Source of the DNA: JBLHHI01 sp047614125
GTDB lineage: Bacteria > Bacteroidota > Bacteroidia > NS11-12g > UBA9320
Reading direction: 5' to 3'
NCBI GenBank assembly: GCA_047614125.1
Contig: JBLHHI010000013.1
Location: 1 to 38,632 of the forward strand
Length of the DNA stretch: 38,632 bases
In this document: positions 7,733-17,403 of the stretch, one piece after another
Numbering within the stretch: the stretch's first letter is position 1
How the letters are laid out: the number at the start of each line of letters is the position of its first letter
The notes under the pieces: model-generated
The model's input: the letters and a program-made list of their open reading frames with translations, nothing else
Database searches by the model: none
What the model was told of the DNA's origin: nothing
Position numbers and translations under genes: made by a program

Positions 7733-9133
7733 ATGAATTACCGAATAGAAAAAGACAGCTTAGGCGATGTAAATGTTCCCGCCAACCGATATTGGGGAGC
7801 ACAAACACAACGTTCGTTCGAAAACTTTAAAATCGGAAGCCAACGAATGCCTATTGAACTAATTCATGCCTTTGCGGTATTAAAGAAATGTGCGGCAGCA
7901 ACCAATGCAGAATTAGGAGTATTGGATCCCAAAAAAGCCACTCTCATTGCACAAGTTTGTGATGAAATAATTATGGGCGAGCACGACGACGAATTTCCGT
8001 TGGTTATTTGGCAAACCGGCAGCGGCACGCAAACCAATATGAACGTAAATGAGGTTATAGCCAACCGAGCACATGTTTTAATGGGTGGGCTGTTAACCGA
8101 CGAAATAAAAGTTTTACATCCCAACGACGATGTGAATAAATCACAGTCGTCGAACGACACCTTCCCTACTGCAATGAGTATTGCGGTTTACAAACAAATG
8201 ATCGATTTCGCCATTCCGGGCTTACAAGTTTTAAAAGATACGTTTAAGAAAAAGGCGCGCGATTTTAAAGACATCGTTAAAATTGGTAGAACGCATTTAA
8301 TGGATGCAACCCCGCTCACTTTAGGGCAAGAATTTTCGGCCTATCACCGTCAGCTTACCTTGAGCATAGAATCGATCGAACGAGCGATGGAAACGGCTTC
8401 TGAAATGGCACTGGGTGGAACCGCCGTTGGTACTGGCTTAAACGCGCCAAAAGACTACGCCGAGTTGGTAGCTAAAAAAATAGCAAAAGAAACCGCACTG
8501 CCTTTAAAATCAGCGGTTAACAAATTTGAAGCATTGGCTGCTCACGACGCCATGGTTGAGCTGCACGGAGCCTTAAAAAGAGCGGCAGTTAGTTTGATGA
8601 AGATTGGCAACGATATCCGATTGTTGAGCTCCGGACCGCGAAGTGGGATAGGTGAAATCAGCATTCCGTCCAACGAGCCTGGGTCATCGATCATGCCAGG
8701 AAAGGTTAATCCTACCCAATGTGAAGCTCTTACGATGGTTTGTGCGCAGGTTATGGGCAACGACGTAGCCGTTACGATTGGTGGTAGCAATGGCCATTTC
8801 CAGTTAAATGTATACAAACCACTCATTGCCGGAAATCTCTTGCAATCAGCGCGCATTTTAGGACAAGCTTGTTTGAGTTTTAACAACAATTGTGCGGAAG
8901 GCATCGAACCCAATTTGGTGGAGATTAAAAACAATCTCAACAACAGTCTGATGTTGGTTACGGCTCTCAACCCACACATTGGATATGATAATGCTGCAAA
9001 AATCGCCAAAAAGGCCCACGCCGATGGTTCAACATTAAAAGCGGCAGCCACAGCGCTTGGCTTACTTACAGAAGCCCAATTCGACGAATGGGTGCGACCA
9101 GAAAACATGGTTGGAGATATTCATATACATTAG
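7733..9133 (+). CDS. fumC: Class II fumarate hydratase
   Basis: 466 residues, normal for class II fumarase, which converts fumarate to malate in the TCA cycle without an iron-sulfur cluster. Landmarks: TGSGTQTNMN (95-104), GRTHLMDATP with catalytic His188, and the signature loop GSSIMPGKVNP (317-327) with catalytic Ser318. I start at the ATG giving MNYRIEKDSLGDVNVP, the standard N-terminus; the frame could extend 5 codons to a TTG at 7718, but that overlaps the promoter-like TTAACTTTTGCA, placed 12 nt before the ATG. The lipoprotein gene follows 9 bp after the stop and may be co-transcribed. Confidence 0.97.
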   Translation: MNYRIEKDSLGDVNVPANRYWGAQTQRSFENFKIGSQRMPIELIHAFAVLKKCAAATNAELGVLDPKKATLIAQVCDEIIMGEHDDEFPLVIWQTGSGTQTNMNVNEVIANRAHVLMGGLLTDEIKVLHPNDDVNKSQSSNDTFPTAMSIAVYKQMIDFAIPGLQVLKDTFKKKARDFKDIVKIGRTHLMDATPLTLGQEFSAYHRQLTLSIESIERAMETASEMALGGTAVGTGLNAPKDYAELVAKKIAKETALPLKSAVNKFEALAAHDAMVELHGALKRAAVSLMKIGNDIRLLSSGPRSGIGEISIPSNEPGSSIMPGKVNPTQCEALTMVCAQVMGNDVAVTIGGSNGHFQLNVYKPLIAGNLLQSARILGQACLSFNNNCAEGIEPNLVEIKNNLNNSLMLVTALNPHIGYDNAAKIAKKAHADGSTLKAAATALGLLTEAQFDEWVRPENMVGDIHIH

Positions 9134-9142
9134 AAAGTTACC

Positions 9143-9493
9143 ATGAAAAAAATAGCATTTACCATCGCAGTTCTCTTGTTTGCTATAGGTTGTAAAGACA
9201 CCGAGGTATGTGATGAGCGCTTTGCCCTCATTGGCCTGAATGTAATTGGCAAAGAGTTAACCAATAGTTTCACCGTACGCAAAAGCAACGGCGATACGCT
9301 AAACAAAACCACTGAAGCACAAGGGCTCTATATTGTGGTTGACGACAACTATAGAGACCAAATCAATGGAAATGAAATCTTTGTTTTTGAAGGATTTATT
9401 GACAACTCGAGGGTTGTTTTAGAAGAATTTACGGTGGGCACCGATGATTGCCACGTTATTAAAATTTCGGGAGTTTCTGAAGTGAAATTGTAG
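9143..9493 (+). CDS. Small putative lipoprotein
   Basis: 116 residues. MKKIAFTIAVLLFAIGC is a lipoprotein signal with a lipobox ending in Cys17, so the mature protein should be lipid-anchored. The remainder is a compact beta-rich domain with two further cysteines (Cys23 and a Cys in DDCHVIKISG near the end) that could pair. No named family is recognised. It lies 9 bp after fumC in the same direction; the stop is 4 bp from the end of the convergent T9SS gene. Confidence 0.75.
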   Translation: MKKIAFTIAVLLFAIGCKDTEVCDERFALIGLNVIGKELTNSFTVRKSNGDTLNKTTEAQGLYIVVDDNYRDQINGNEIFVFEGFIDNSRVVLEEFTVGTDDCHVIKISGVSEVKL

Positions 9494-9497
9494 AGAC

Positions 9498-11564
9498 TTA
9501 CGGTCGATTAATTCGAGCCGTGTGCTTTTTCCCGGTACTCGAAATTATTTCGACCAGAAACGAAGTCGGCAATTCAATTCCCGAAAGATCAATCTCCATT
9601 GTTTGTGATAGCTGTCCTTCCAATAAAATCCTTCCTCCATCATCCAACACACGAAACTGGATTGCGATAGCTTTATTTAATCCACTTACGTAAAGGTAGT
9701 TATTTGTTGGATTTGGATAGAATGCCAATTCCAAATCCTTTTTTATTGGTATCGAAAGGAGCGGTGCTTGTTTGGTTTTCCCATCGAAATCAACTTGCGA
9801 AATCTGATAATATAAGATCGACTCTCTTGAAGGTGCGCAATCGAGAAATTGATATTCTTTGGTAACGTTAGAATTACCAGATCCATCTATGCGGTAGATG
9901 GTTGAAGGCGGACCGTTCTCTGAAAAACGTTCCACTACAAAATGACTGTTGTTTTGCTCGCTTGCTGTAGTCCAAAATATGCGCCGACATCCGGAAGTCA
10001 GCACCTCACCTCCAACTTTTAAATAGGTTACTGGAAGGGCGGTGCCCATTCCGAGAGGAACTGTTTTCTGACTATTATTTACGTATCGATACTCGGCAGG
10101 GATGGTGCCGGAACCCAGCGAGTTACTTCCACCCAAGGTTGGCCAAGTGCCAGCATTAACCCAAAAAGATGGTGAAGCTAAAAGATAATATGAGCTAACA
10201 AAGGTCGAATTGCTTCCAGTTGGCTTTAAGGTTCCATTTTGGTTGTTATTATATTCGAAATTACCATTGCCAGTTAGGATGTAACTGCCTCTATAATAGG
10301 TGATAAAGATGGTAACGGACCCTGTTCCAGTTATCTCGTTTCCCAAAAATATGGAACTATCACCAACGTTTGAACTCATTATTATTCCAAAATTTTCTAT
10401 GCGATTGCGTAAAAAAACGTTGTTGTTACCATTTTTTCCATGTGAAGCATCAATGCGCAAATTTTGAAAAATATTCCCCTCAATTAAATTCATGTACGGG
10501 TAATTACCATGCATCACTACATCGCCTGTGTAATCGGATGGAACAAAACTTTCTGACCAATACGGTTCTCTCGAATAATTATAGGATACAACATTTCCAT
10601 TGGCACAGGCTTGAAATAAGATGGCATGACGAAGTTTTTGCAGAATGTTGTTGGTAATAACATTATCGCCAGAAGCATATTGAAATGCAATTCCATAGCC
10701 CTTACCCCCACCTCCGTACGAATGTGCATTTCTAAAATAACATCCCTGAATCTGATTAAATGCTGATCGAGTGAGCGATACGTGAGAATAATTGCACGAA
10801 TCGGATTCTACGCCAATGATCCATGAATTGATCACGTTGCTAAAATTAATATTTGCGGTTTGTGCAGAGGTAACGTCATTTCGAACAATGCGCATATCTT
10901 CAATTCCCAACGAATCTTGGGGAAGCATTTTACGAACCTTCGGAACTTGGGAAATCGACAGATAAAAACGCAAGGGCTTATTAATGAATAACTTAGAACT
11001 GGTTACGCTGTCAATTCGAACAATTTGCCCTAAGTAGTTCGACGACCACGAGTCGTTGATGAAACTTGAATCGCCCACCGAAACTCTCAACCATTCTCCC
11101 GCCACATACGAATGCGAACCAATGTTAAGAACGGTATCGCCTACTGCGTGTGACGTGGTTAAATTGGTGGTGCCTAATTCGGATCCGGAGGCAGTAATGG
11201 CGTGATTAACCCCACCCAAATTGCAGCGCAATATCGTGTTATCAGAACCGGCCCCACGTAACACTATATTGCTATACAGGGTAATGGTGCGATTTACTAA
11301 ATACGTGCCACTTGGCAGATAAACAATACCTCCCCCGTTGTTTTTTAATGAGTCGATGGCCTGAATGATGGCCGTGTCATCCACGTGAATACCGTTTCCC
11401 AGCGCACCAAGATTGGTCACATCAATTAGAACGGGCTGTGGTTTGGTATAATTCTCATTCCCAGCACCACTCCATTGAGTAAGCCTGTGAGAAGGCACTG
11501 TTTGACTATGGCCATTAAAAATACCCATCCACGCACCCAGGATGGTAAACAAAAAGTATCGCAT
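9498..11564 (-). CDS. Secreted parallel beta-helix (pectate-lyase-3-like) protein with T9SS sorting domain
   Basis: 688 residues. A signal peptide (MRYFLFTILGAWMGIFNGHS) is followed by a pectate-lyase-3-type opening (VTNLGALGNGIHVDDTAIIQ, GGGIVYLPSGTYLV) and a right-handed parallel beta-helix of right-handed coils (about 35-440) rich in NV, NN and GN turns. Residues about 520-605 are a linker or fibronectin-like region, and the last 80 residues form a type A T9SS C-terminal domain: LELAFYPNPTNNYLYVSG and a closing Lys/Arg-rich strand. T9SS cargo crosses the outer membrane and is anchored or released after removal of this tail. The beta-helix fold suggests binding or cleavage of a polysaccharide, but catalytic residues cannot be assigned from sequence alone. 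Confidence 0.88.
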   Translation of the reverse strand: MRYFLFTILGAWMGIFNGHSQTVPSHRLTQWSGAGNENYTKPQPVLIDVTNLGALGNGIHVDDTAIIQAIDSLKNNGGGIVYLPSGTYLVNRTITLYSNIVLRGAGSDNTILRCNLGGVNHAITASGSELGTTNLTTSHAVGDTVLNIGSHSYVAGEWLRVSVGDSSFINDSWSSNYLGQIVRIDSVTSSKLFINKPLRFYLSISQVPKVRKMLPQDSLGIEDMRIVRNDVTSAQTANINFSNVINSWIIGVESDSCNYSHVSLTRSAFNQIQGCYFRNAHSYGGGGKGYGIAFQYASGDNVITNNILQKLRHAILFQACANGNVVSYNYSREPYWSESFVPSDYTGDVVMHGNYPYMNLIEGNIFQNLRIDASHGKNGNNNVFLRNRIENFGIIMSSNVGDSSIFLGNEITGTGSVTIFITYYRGSYILTGNGNFEYNNNQNGTLKPTGSNSTFVSSYYLLASPSFWVNAGTWPTLGGSNSLGSGTIPAEYRYVNNSQKTVPLGMGTALPVTYLKVGGEVLTSGCRRIFWTTASEQNNSHFVVERFSENGPPSTIYRIDGSGNSNVTKEYQFLDCAPSRESILYYQISQVDFDGKTKQAPLLSIPIKKDLELAFYPNPTNNYLYVSGLNKAIAIQFRVLDDGGRILLEGQLSQTMEIDLSGIELPTSFLVEIISSTGKKHTARINRP

Positions 11565-11633
11565 GCGTCAGTTGCAATTTACAAGTTGTTGGCGAATAGT
11601 AAGGCAAAGTGATAAAAATAAAAATTTATAAAA

Positions 11634-11665
11634 AAAAGAGCAGCCCTTTCTTGGCCTGCTCTTTT
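11634..11665. terminator. Terminator-like hairpin in a divergent intergenic region
   Basis: AAAAGAGCAG and CTGCTCTTTT are perfect 10-bp arms around a 12-nt loop, with an A run on one side and a T run on the other, so it could stop transcription in either direction. It lies between the 5' ends of two divergent genes (T9SS protein, HTH regulator), where no annotated transcript ends. It may terminate an unseen small RNA or read-through. The rest of the 11565-11970 gap holds no gene I can support. Confidence 0.6.
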
Positions 11666-11906
11666 CAAGTAAACATGTGTTGACTTTTCAACGCCGAAGC
11701 GCAAAAAACAGCAATGATGTTTGCAACATTTGGTAATTTGCCCGATACATTCCTTGCACATTTCAATCGAAATGCTGACGCAAGTTGATGCATTGAACAG
11801 ACTATTTGTAATCGTATTTAATAAATATGTCGAGACGCTTCGCATATTTCAAGACAATTTGACCAAAAAAGGGGCTTTGACATTGTTTTGACGCATTTAC
11901 CGAGAG

Positions 11907-11940
11907 ATTTCATGAAATATTTATTATATATGCGATATAT
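11907..11940. promoter_or_regulatory. Two palindromes before the HTH gene, possible operators
   Basis: ATTTCATGAAAT (11907-11918) is a perfect 12-bp palindrome and ATATAT-GCG-ATATAT (11926-11940) a second one, both 31-64 bp before the start codon of the HTH regulator. Autoregulation is a reasonable guess. The AT-rich composition makes chance palindromes likely, so this is weak. Confidence 0.3.
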
Positions 11941-11970
11941 TAAAGAAAGTAGTCTCATTATTAATTAGGT

Positions 11971-12942
11971 ATGAATTCTCATGTACAAGGCTTGGTTAAA
12001 CAGTTGGAAGGCAAAATTCCAAAGAAAAGCTCGCTCATAAAAAAACTCATGGCGCTGTTAAACATAAGTCAAGACAGCGTGTACCGCAGATTGCGTGGTG
12101 AAAGTGAATTTACTTTTTCCGAGATCGCCCTAATTGCCAAACGGTACAATTTGTCGATCGATTCGATGTTGTTTAAATCTACTGCAGCTACGAGCTTCCG
12201 ATTTAATACGTTATTTGATGAATCGGATTCGTTATTCAATTACATGGATCAGTTAACGCGGCAGATGGAGCTGTTGAGAAACACAAAGGGACACCTCACC
12301 TTTGTTGCCAGCGAGTTGCCCATTTCACAAAGCTTTCAAAATCAAACCCTGCGAGAGTTTAAAATCTTTTACTGGCAAAAGGTTGTCTTAAATCAGGATC
12401 GATTACGAGGAACCAAGTTTACCGATGATTTTGGCATTGGTATGAACACCAACCAGTTTGTTGACAGTTTGATGAACTCGTATGCAAATATTCAAAAAAC
12501 AGAAATATGGACGGAAGAGACCCTAGATGACACCTTACGTCAACTCACCTATTGCGCTGATAGCGGCCTAATGGATGAAACCATGTTAAAAAAAGTATGC
12601 CAATCCATCGTTGACATGTTGAATCGATTAGAAGGAGAATTGGAGATGCCATCGGAAGTAGTTGGGGGCAGCATGCTTCGGTTTTTTGTTAGCTCAGTGG
12701 AACTCGGCAACAATGTTATTTTAATGAATTTTGGAGATTTGAGAACGGCCTACATAAAGTTCAACACCTTTAATACCGTTTCTACCGAAAGTCCTATTTT
12801 TTGCACGGAGATTGAAAAAATGGTTAAATCCACTCTTACAAAATGCGTTGAAATTTCGGGCAAATCTGATATTCACCGGCACAAATACTTCAACTTACTA
12901 AGACGGAAGGTGAAAACTATGTGCGACCAGTATACCCGTTGA
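11971..12942 (+). CDS. Helix-turn-helix regulator with large C-terminal domain
   Basis: 323 residues. The first 70 hold an XRE-like helix-turn-helix: helix 2 and recognition helix fall around ISQDSVYRRLRGESEFTF and EIALIAKRYNLSIDSML. The remaining 250 residues are helical, without a recognised domain, probably for ligand binding or dimerisation. Proteins with this layout are frequent in Bacteroidota and mostly uncharacterised. The ATG chosen is preceded by an 18-codon frame (11912-11968) that ends 2 nt before it, which could be a leader peptide or chance. Its neighbours are the divergent T9SS beta-helix gene and, 6 bp past the stop, a convergent secreted-protein gene. Confidence 0.75.
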   Translation: MNSHVQGLVKQLEGKIPKKSSLIKKLMALLNISQDSVYRRLRGESEFTFSEIALIAKRYNLSIDSMLFKSTAATSFRFNTLFDESDSLFNYMDQLTRQMELLRNTKGHLTFVASELPISQSFQNQTLREFKIFYWQKVVLNQDRLRGTKFTDDFGIGMNTNQFVDSLMNSYANIQKTEIWTEETLDDTLRQLTYCADSGLMDETMLKKVCQSIVDMLNRLEGELEMPSEVVGGSMLRFFVSSVELGNNVILMNFGDLRTAYIKFNTFNTVSTESPIFCTEIEKMVKSTLTKCVEISGKSDIHRHKYFNLLRRKVKTMCDQYTR

Positions 12943-12948
12943 AGTTGG

Positions 12949-13374
12949 CTACACCTTTAACCTGCGAACCAGGGTAAAGTGCGAAGGGTAAATCTCACCC
13001 TCCTTGGCACTGGTTTTTCGAATTCCAACCAGCACCTTGTAGGTACCAGAGGCCGGAACATCAAAATTTAGATCCATCGTGCCCGCATTGTTATCAAGAA
13101 TACTATTTTGTATGGGTTTATCCTGCATATCAAAAATTGATATGGTGGCGAAAACGCCGTTTTGGTTGTGCGCTAAATTAAAAACATAGTCGTAACCCGA
13201 CTCCGCCGGAAACTCAAAGCTGTAAAAACTTCCACTTACTAAATCGAGTTGTTGGCTCCGCACAAAACGCCATTGCACATTGGGGTTTATTTCCTTTACC
13301 TGAGCTTGTGCATCAAAGGAGGCACAAATGATCAAAAAAATGGGAACTAGAATCCGTACTATTTTCTTTTGCAT
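12949..13374 (-). CDS. Small secreted protein, PPC-like beta sandwich
   Basis: 141 residues. A signal peptide (MQKKIVRILVPIFLIICASF, cleavage near AQA) precedes a beta-rich domain. The pattern FEFPAESGYDYVFNLAHN, ATISIFDMQDKPI and DLNFDVPASGTYKVLVGI resembles bacterial pre-peptidase C-terminal (PPC)-type sandwich domains, which accompany exported proteins. No catalytic residues are expected. It appears monocistronic. Confidence 0.72.
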   Translation of the reverse strand: MQKKIVRILVPIFLIICASFDAQAQVKEINPNVQWRFVRSQQLDLVSGSFYSFEFPAESGYDYVFNLAHNQNGVFATISIFDMQDKPIQNSILDNNAGTMDLNFDVPASGTYKVLVGIRKTSAKEGEIYPSHFTLVRRLKV

Positions 13375-13960
13375 GTCAATCGTTTTGTTGTCTACGTAAT
13401 ATTGGGCTTCTTTATTTTGCCCAAGGTACGCAACTCATCAAATAATTTAATTTGACTTACAAAAGAATGACAAATTTGAAAATAATCATACTTCTGAACA
13501 GCTGTTTCTTCAGTTTTGCTCCCTACAACTGTACGCAATGTTTCTCTTATTTTCATTTGGTGAATTTACATTAATCTGACATTTATAAAAAGTCATTTTT
13601 TTCTGAATTATTAACGGACCTTGAATTGTCAATAAATCGCCCGAAGTGAATTTAAGGGTAAGACCACGGCTATACCTCTCCTCTGAAATAGGCTGGTAAT
13701 ATTAGGCACTCGTAACAGAAAGGTAAGAATGCCGAAAGGTGCAAAAAGTTTCACAGTGATCAAATCCGATGTAATTGTACAATCAAATGCCGTGCGCTTA
13801 CTTTTCTCATTTGACTGGATCAATGCATAAAACACTGATCATCAAAACGATTGATTAAAATATTTTGAGTATGCGCTCTAATCTGCTGACTAAACCGTTT
13901 GGTAAATGCATCACCGGTTGCAGGATTTGTCCGCAATAGTGGAAAAACCCTTCAACTTAA
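13375..13960. other. Intergenic region with no recognised gene
   Basis: 586 bp between two leftward genes. A 68-codon leftward frame (13629-13835) has no signal peptide, family match or convincing start, and is treated as chance. No strong hairpin with a T run was found after the DUF2520 gene, so the end of the ccm transcript is not evident. No tRNA or repeat copy was recognised. Confidence 0.5.
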
Positions 13961-14725
13961 TTAGTTGCTATCTTGTTGAATGAGTGCAGTAATTTGATTG
14001 TAAAGTGCTAGAAGTTCGGGGTTGTTTTGGAGCAAGCCGCGATGAAGCTGCATAGTTCGCTCATCGTGGCGTTTTGCAGGTCCCGTTTGTGACTCAGAAG
14101 GAGATAAGTCTTGAATTTTTCGACCCGTTTCCAATATAATGGGTTTGAGTAGGTTAAAATCCAAGTTGTGTTTTTGCAGGTATTGCTCCGAAAGTTGAAA
14201 CATGACATTGGTGAAATTATTGGCAAAAACGGCTGCAAGGTGATATTTAAGACGCTCTGCCCCACTTACGTTTTGGACGGAATTGCTGATTGAGAAAGCG
14301 AGATTAGAAAGTGTGCTGAGCACATTTACTTGATTCGCTTCCAACAAAAACGGACAAGACTTTACATCGCATGCACGGTTTTTTGAAAACGACTGAAGCG
14401 GATAAAAACTGCCATATTGCTGCGTTTTTTCAGATAAAAATGAGATTGGTTTGGGCCCACAGGTATGTGCGATAATGCCACTAAAAAAAGGAATGCCCTT
14501 CACCACTTCTTCTAATTGATCATCGCCAACGCAAATTAAGCAAAGGTCTGCCTGATGTTCGAGGGTGCTCAAATTTGTGCTAAAGTGAGCACCAAAATGT
14601 ACGGCCAGCGCTTTTGCATTCGCCTCTGTTTTGCTCAGTATTTGAACCACCTCGTTTCCAGCCTTATCCAACGCCTGAGCGAGGTGCCAAGCCACATTTC
14701 CGGAACCAATAAATGCGATTTTCAT
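13961..14725 (-). CDS. Rossmann-fold / DUF2520 family oxidoreductase-like protein
   Basis: 254 residues. The N-terminus MKIAFIGSGNVAWHLAQAL is a GxGxxxxxL dinucleotide-binding loop, followed by a Rossmann-like NADP-binding region (to about 125) and then the all-helical DUF2520 domain (HLAAVFANNFTNVMF, then LKPIILETGRKIQDL and TGPAKRHDERTM). Members resemble 6-phosphogluconate/F420-dependent NADP oxidoreductases, but the substrate is unknown. It starts 20 bp after ccmF and is last in the cytochrome c maturation operon. Confidence 0.88.
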   Translation of the reverse strand: MKIAFIGSGNVAWHLAQALDKAGNEVVQILSKTEANAKALAVHFGAHFSTNLSTLEHQADLCLICVGDDQLEEVVKGIPFFSGIIAHTCGPKPISFLSEKTQQYGSFYPLQSFSKNRACDVKSCPFLLEANQVNVLSTLSNLAFSISNSVQNVSGAERLKYHLAAVFANNFTNVMFQLSEQYLQKHNLDFNLLKPIILETGRKIQDLSPSESQTGPAKRHDERTMQLHRGLLQNNPELLALYNQITALIQQDSN

Positions 14726-14745
14726 TCGGGCAAAAGGTACGAATA

Positions 14746-17358
14746 TTATCGCTCTTTTCTACGCCGAGTAATGGCCAAGGCAAAGCCGGCCAACATTACC
14801 AAGGTACCTAACCACAGTAAGTTGATGTATGGAAAAACAATGGCCTTCATAATGATGTATCTTCTTGGACGAATGGCGGTGAACAATACATGCTCCAACT
14901 CACCATCGTTAATGCGAGGAACATAGTCAAACCGAATACGTGCTCCTTCAATGTAGTTTGGAATGTTAAAGGCACTCAATCCATCCTTCACTCCAAAAAC
15001 CGGGTTAGAAACATAGGTGGTGTCTTTACCTAAAACACGAATGCTTGCAATTTCCATACGGTATCCAACAAAATCTTTGGCAACGGTATCTCCAAACACT
15101 GAAGTAACCTTATCAAAAATGGCTAAATAATTGTTAACCAACAGCGTATCGCCAAATGAAACCACCGTAGTATCCTCATTTTGCCAAACTTCCTCATCCT
15201 TTTCAAAATCTGGAACCGAAGAAACGTAGGTGTAAATGTCTTTGGTAAGATAGTGCCTCGTATCTGGATTTGGCATTAAACCCTGATCTGGATTATACTG
15301 AGCATTGGGTGCCAAGTTAAAGGTTTCTCCCGTTTTATTATTTGTGTAGTGCACCTTGTAATAGGTAGATGGCGAGATCATGGTATCTCCAATAAATTGA
15401 ACAGTATAATCATTCATCGCTACGGTTTCTCCCTCATACAAAAGAATGTTCTCTCTTGTTTCTTTTGGATTAAAACCTTCGCCATAGCTCACACGTGTAT
15501 TAATCGAAATTACTTCTTGATTCGCCGAGCTTACCATAATGCCAATGAGCATTAATCCAAAGCCAATGTGGGCAATTGAACCACCGCTCAAACTCCATTT
15601 AAAGCGCAATGCCTTGTAAATAAATAGGGAGTTTCCGATGAGGCTAAAAACGGCGGCATACATCAACAACATCAGCTTTATTTCATGTTTCGATGTAAAT
15701 CCAAAGGCAAATATTAAGGCCGTACTCACAACCAATGAACTAAGCGCAATGATTAACAATCTGCGTTTCAAATTCTTAGTGCCGGTTTTGCGGTAATTAA
15801 AAAACTGTATGAAGCCAGATAACAAGGCAATTATTATCGCCATTGGCAACTGCCATAGGTTGTAGTGTTGGATGGCATCGATGGGGGGCGCCAGTGACCC
15901 ATTGGCCAACTTCTCAAATACTTCTGCTTTAAAAATATTGTGCAGGGTATTGAAGAAGTTAGGAAACGAGCCTGTAATCTTGTTAAACACCGGCAAGCTG
16001 GTTGAACTAATAATCTGGGCTGCGGACAGCAATAAAATGAGTGATCCAACAAACATCCAAAACTCTCGGGAATAAATGCTTTCTTCTTTATCCGACAAGG
16101 GTACTGTTTTGGATAAATTTCGGAAGAAAAACAGGATTGAAGCCACTAGGAATAGAATGTTCAGCATGACAAGAAAGCTGCCAAAAAACACATTAACCCC
16201 AACCAGCAGCAAGAAGCTTGTTCCAAATACCACGCGTTTACTACTTGTTTTAAAGGATGAAATGACTGGTATGAGCACAAACATGAATAAGAAAACCAGC
16301 AGCTGTCTCGACAACCCCAAATCTGTAAACGAGTGCACGGAAGTGTCTCCCAACACACCGCTTCGAGTTAAGAAGGTTGCATAGAGTACCAAAATAAATC
16401 CTCCCATCGAGAGGAAGAAGTTGAGCATAATGCTGTGACCCGTTACCTTATGTATTAGCATAACATGCACGGCCGCAATTAAGACAATCCAGGGAACCAA
16501 CGAAGCATTTTCCACCGGATCCCATGCCCAATACCCCCCAAAGGTTAAACTTTCGTATGCCCAAACTCCACCCATTATAATACCCGTTCCCAAAACCATT
16601 ACCGAGATTAGGGTCCAAGGAAGGGCTGGTTTTATCCATTCCGTATATTTTCTATTCCACAACCCGCTTACGGCAAAGGCAAAGGGAATGATGGTTGTTG
16701 CAAAACCAAAAAACAAGGTTGGCGGATGAATAACCATCCAATAATTTTGAAGAAGTGGATTTAAGCCGGTGCCATTCACAATTACTTTTAGGTAATCTGC
16801 TTTGGCAATGTTTCGAACTTCCAACACCGGAATATTCAGAATTTCGGGATTGGCCACGCGCAGCAGCTCAAACGGGTTGGATCCAAAAATATAACCCGAA
16901 TCGAAGTGAATGCCCAATAACATGGAGGTTAACACTGCTTGAGCCAACAATATGATCGACATTACCGGACTGCGCCAAATGCTCGGTTTAAACATTATAA
17001 AACAGCCTATTACGGCATGCCAGAACATCCAAAGCAAGAAACTTCCCTCTTGACCTTCCCAAAAACATGAGATCATATAATACGTTGGCAATTCGAGTGA
17101 CGAATGCTGCCAAGCATAATTGTATTCGAAATAGTGATTGTAAATAATGTAAAACAAGGCTCCAACGATGGCCAATACGCTGGATAGATGCAACCCAAAG
17201 GCCCATTTGCCAACCGTTAAGCTGCCCGAATTTTTTGTATTGTTATGATGCCAAAAACTCAGGGCTCCAACCACCGCGCTAACAAGCGCCAGTATAACGG
17301 CCAATCGGCCCAAGTTGCCAGGAAGTAAGTGCTCACCGTTGAATATTATTTCTTTCAT
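14746..17358 (-). CDS. ccmF: Cytochrome c heme lyase subunit CcmF
   Basis: 870 residues with about 14-15 membrane helices, and a WWD haem-handling loop GGYWAWDPVENASLVPW (274-290) preceded by HPPTLFFGFA (211-220), as in CcmF. The conserved ISCFWEGQEGSFLLW (96-110) is also present. It is longer than E. coli CcmF (about 650 residues) because of an extended periplasmic domain before the last helix (about 650-840, beta-rich, with repeated Asp-Thr-Val segments), which is a common shape in this phylum. CcmF takes haem from holo-CcmE and attaches it to apocytochrome CxxCH motifs at the outer face of the inner membrane. It is the fourth gene of the leftward ccmC-D-E-F operon. Confidence 0.95.
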   Translation of the reverse strand: MKEIIFNGEHLLPGNLGRLAVILALVSAVVGALSFWHHNNTKNSGSLTVGKWAFGLHLSSVLAIVGALFYIIYNHYFEYNYAWQHSSLELPTYYMISCFWEGQEGSFLLWMFWHAVIGCFIMFKPSIWRSPVMSIILLAQAVLTSMLLGIHFDSGYIFGSNPFELLRVANPEILNIPVLEVRNIAKADYLKVIVNGTGLNPLLQNYWMVIHPPTLFFGFATTIIPFAFAVSGLWNRKYTEWIKPALPWTLISVMVLGTGIIMGGVWAYESLTFGGYWAWDPVENASLVPWIVLIAAVHVMLIHKVTGHSIMLNFFLSMGGFILVLYATFLTRSGVLGDTSVHSFTDLGLSRQLLVFLFMFVLIPVISSFKTSSKRVVFGTSFLLLVGVNVFFGSFLVMLNILFLVASILFFFRNLSKTVPLSDKEESIYSREFWMFVGSLILLLSAAQIISSTSLPVFNKITGSFPNFFNTLHNIFKAEVFEKLANGSLAPPIDAIQHYNLWQLPMAIIIALLSGFIQFFNYRKTGTKNLKRRLLIIALSSLVVSTALIFAFGFTSKHEIKLMLLMYAAVFSLIGNSLFIYKALRFKWSLSGGSIAHIGFGLMLIGIMVSSANQEVISINTRVSYGEGFNPKETRENILLYEGETVAMNDYTVQFIGDTMISPSTYYKVHYTNNKTGETFNLAPNAQYNPDQGLMPNPDTRHYLTKDIYTYVSSVPDFEKDEEVWQNEDTTVVSFGDTLLVNNYLAIFDKVTSVFGDTVAKDFVGYRMEIASIRVLGKDTTYVSNPVFGVKDGLSAFNIPNYIEGARIRFDYVPRINDGELEHVLFTAIRPRRYIIMKAIVFPYINLLWLGTLVMLAGFALAITRRRKER

Positions 17359-17403
17359 TAAATGCTTTGTAATGTTGATAGCAACTGATAATCAAAGTGT
17401 TAG

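Noticed and set aside
8542..9108. A 188-codon frame antisense to fumC
   Set aside because: Shadow of a well-supported gene with strong codon bias; composition follows the sense strand.
11579..11845. An 88-codon leftward frame upstream of the T9SS gene
   Set aside because: It contains the terminator-like hairpin and Cys-rich low-similarity sequence, with no signal or domain.
13629..13835. A 68-codon leftward frame in the 13.4-13.9 kb gap
   Set aside because: No convincing start, signal or motif.
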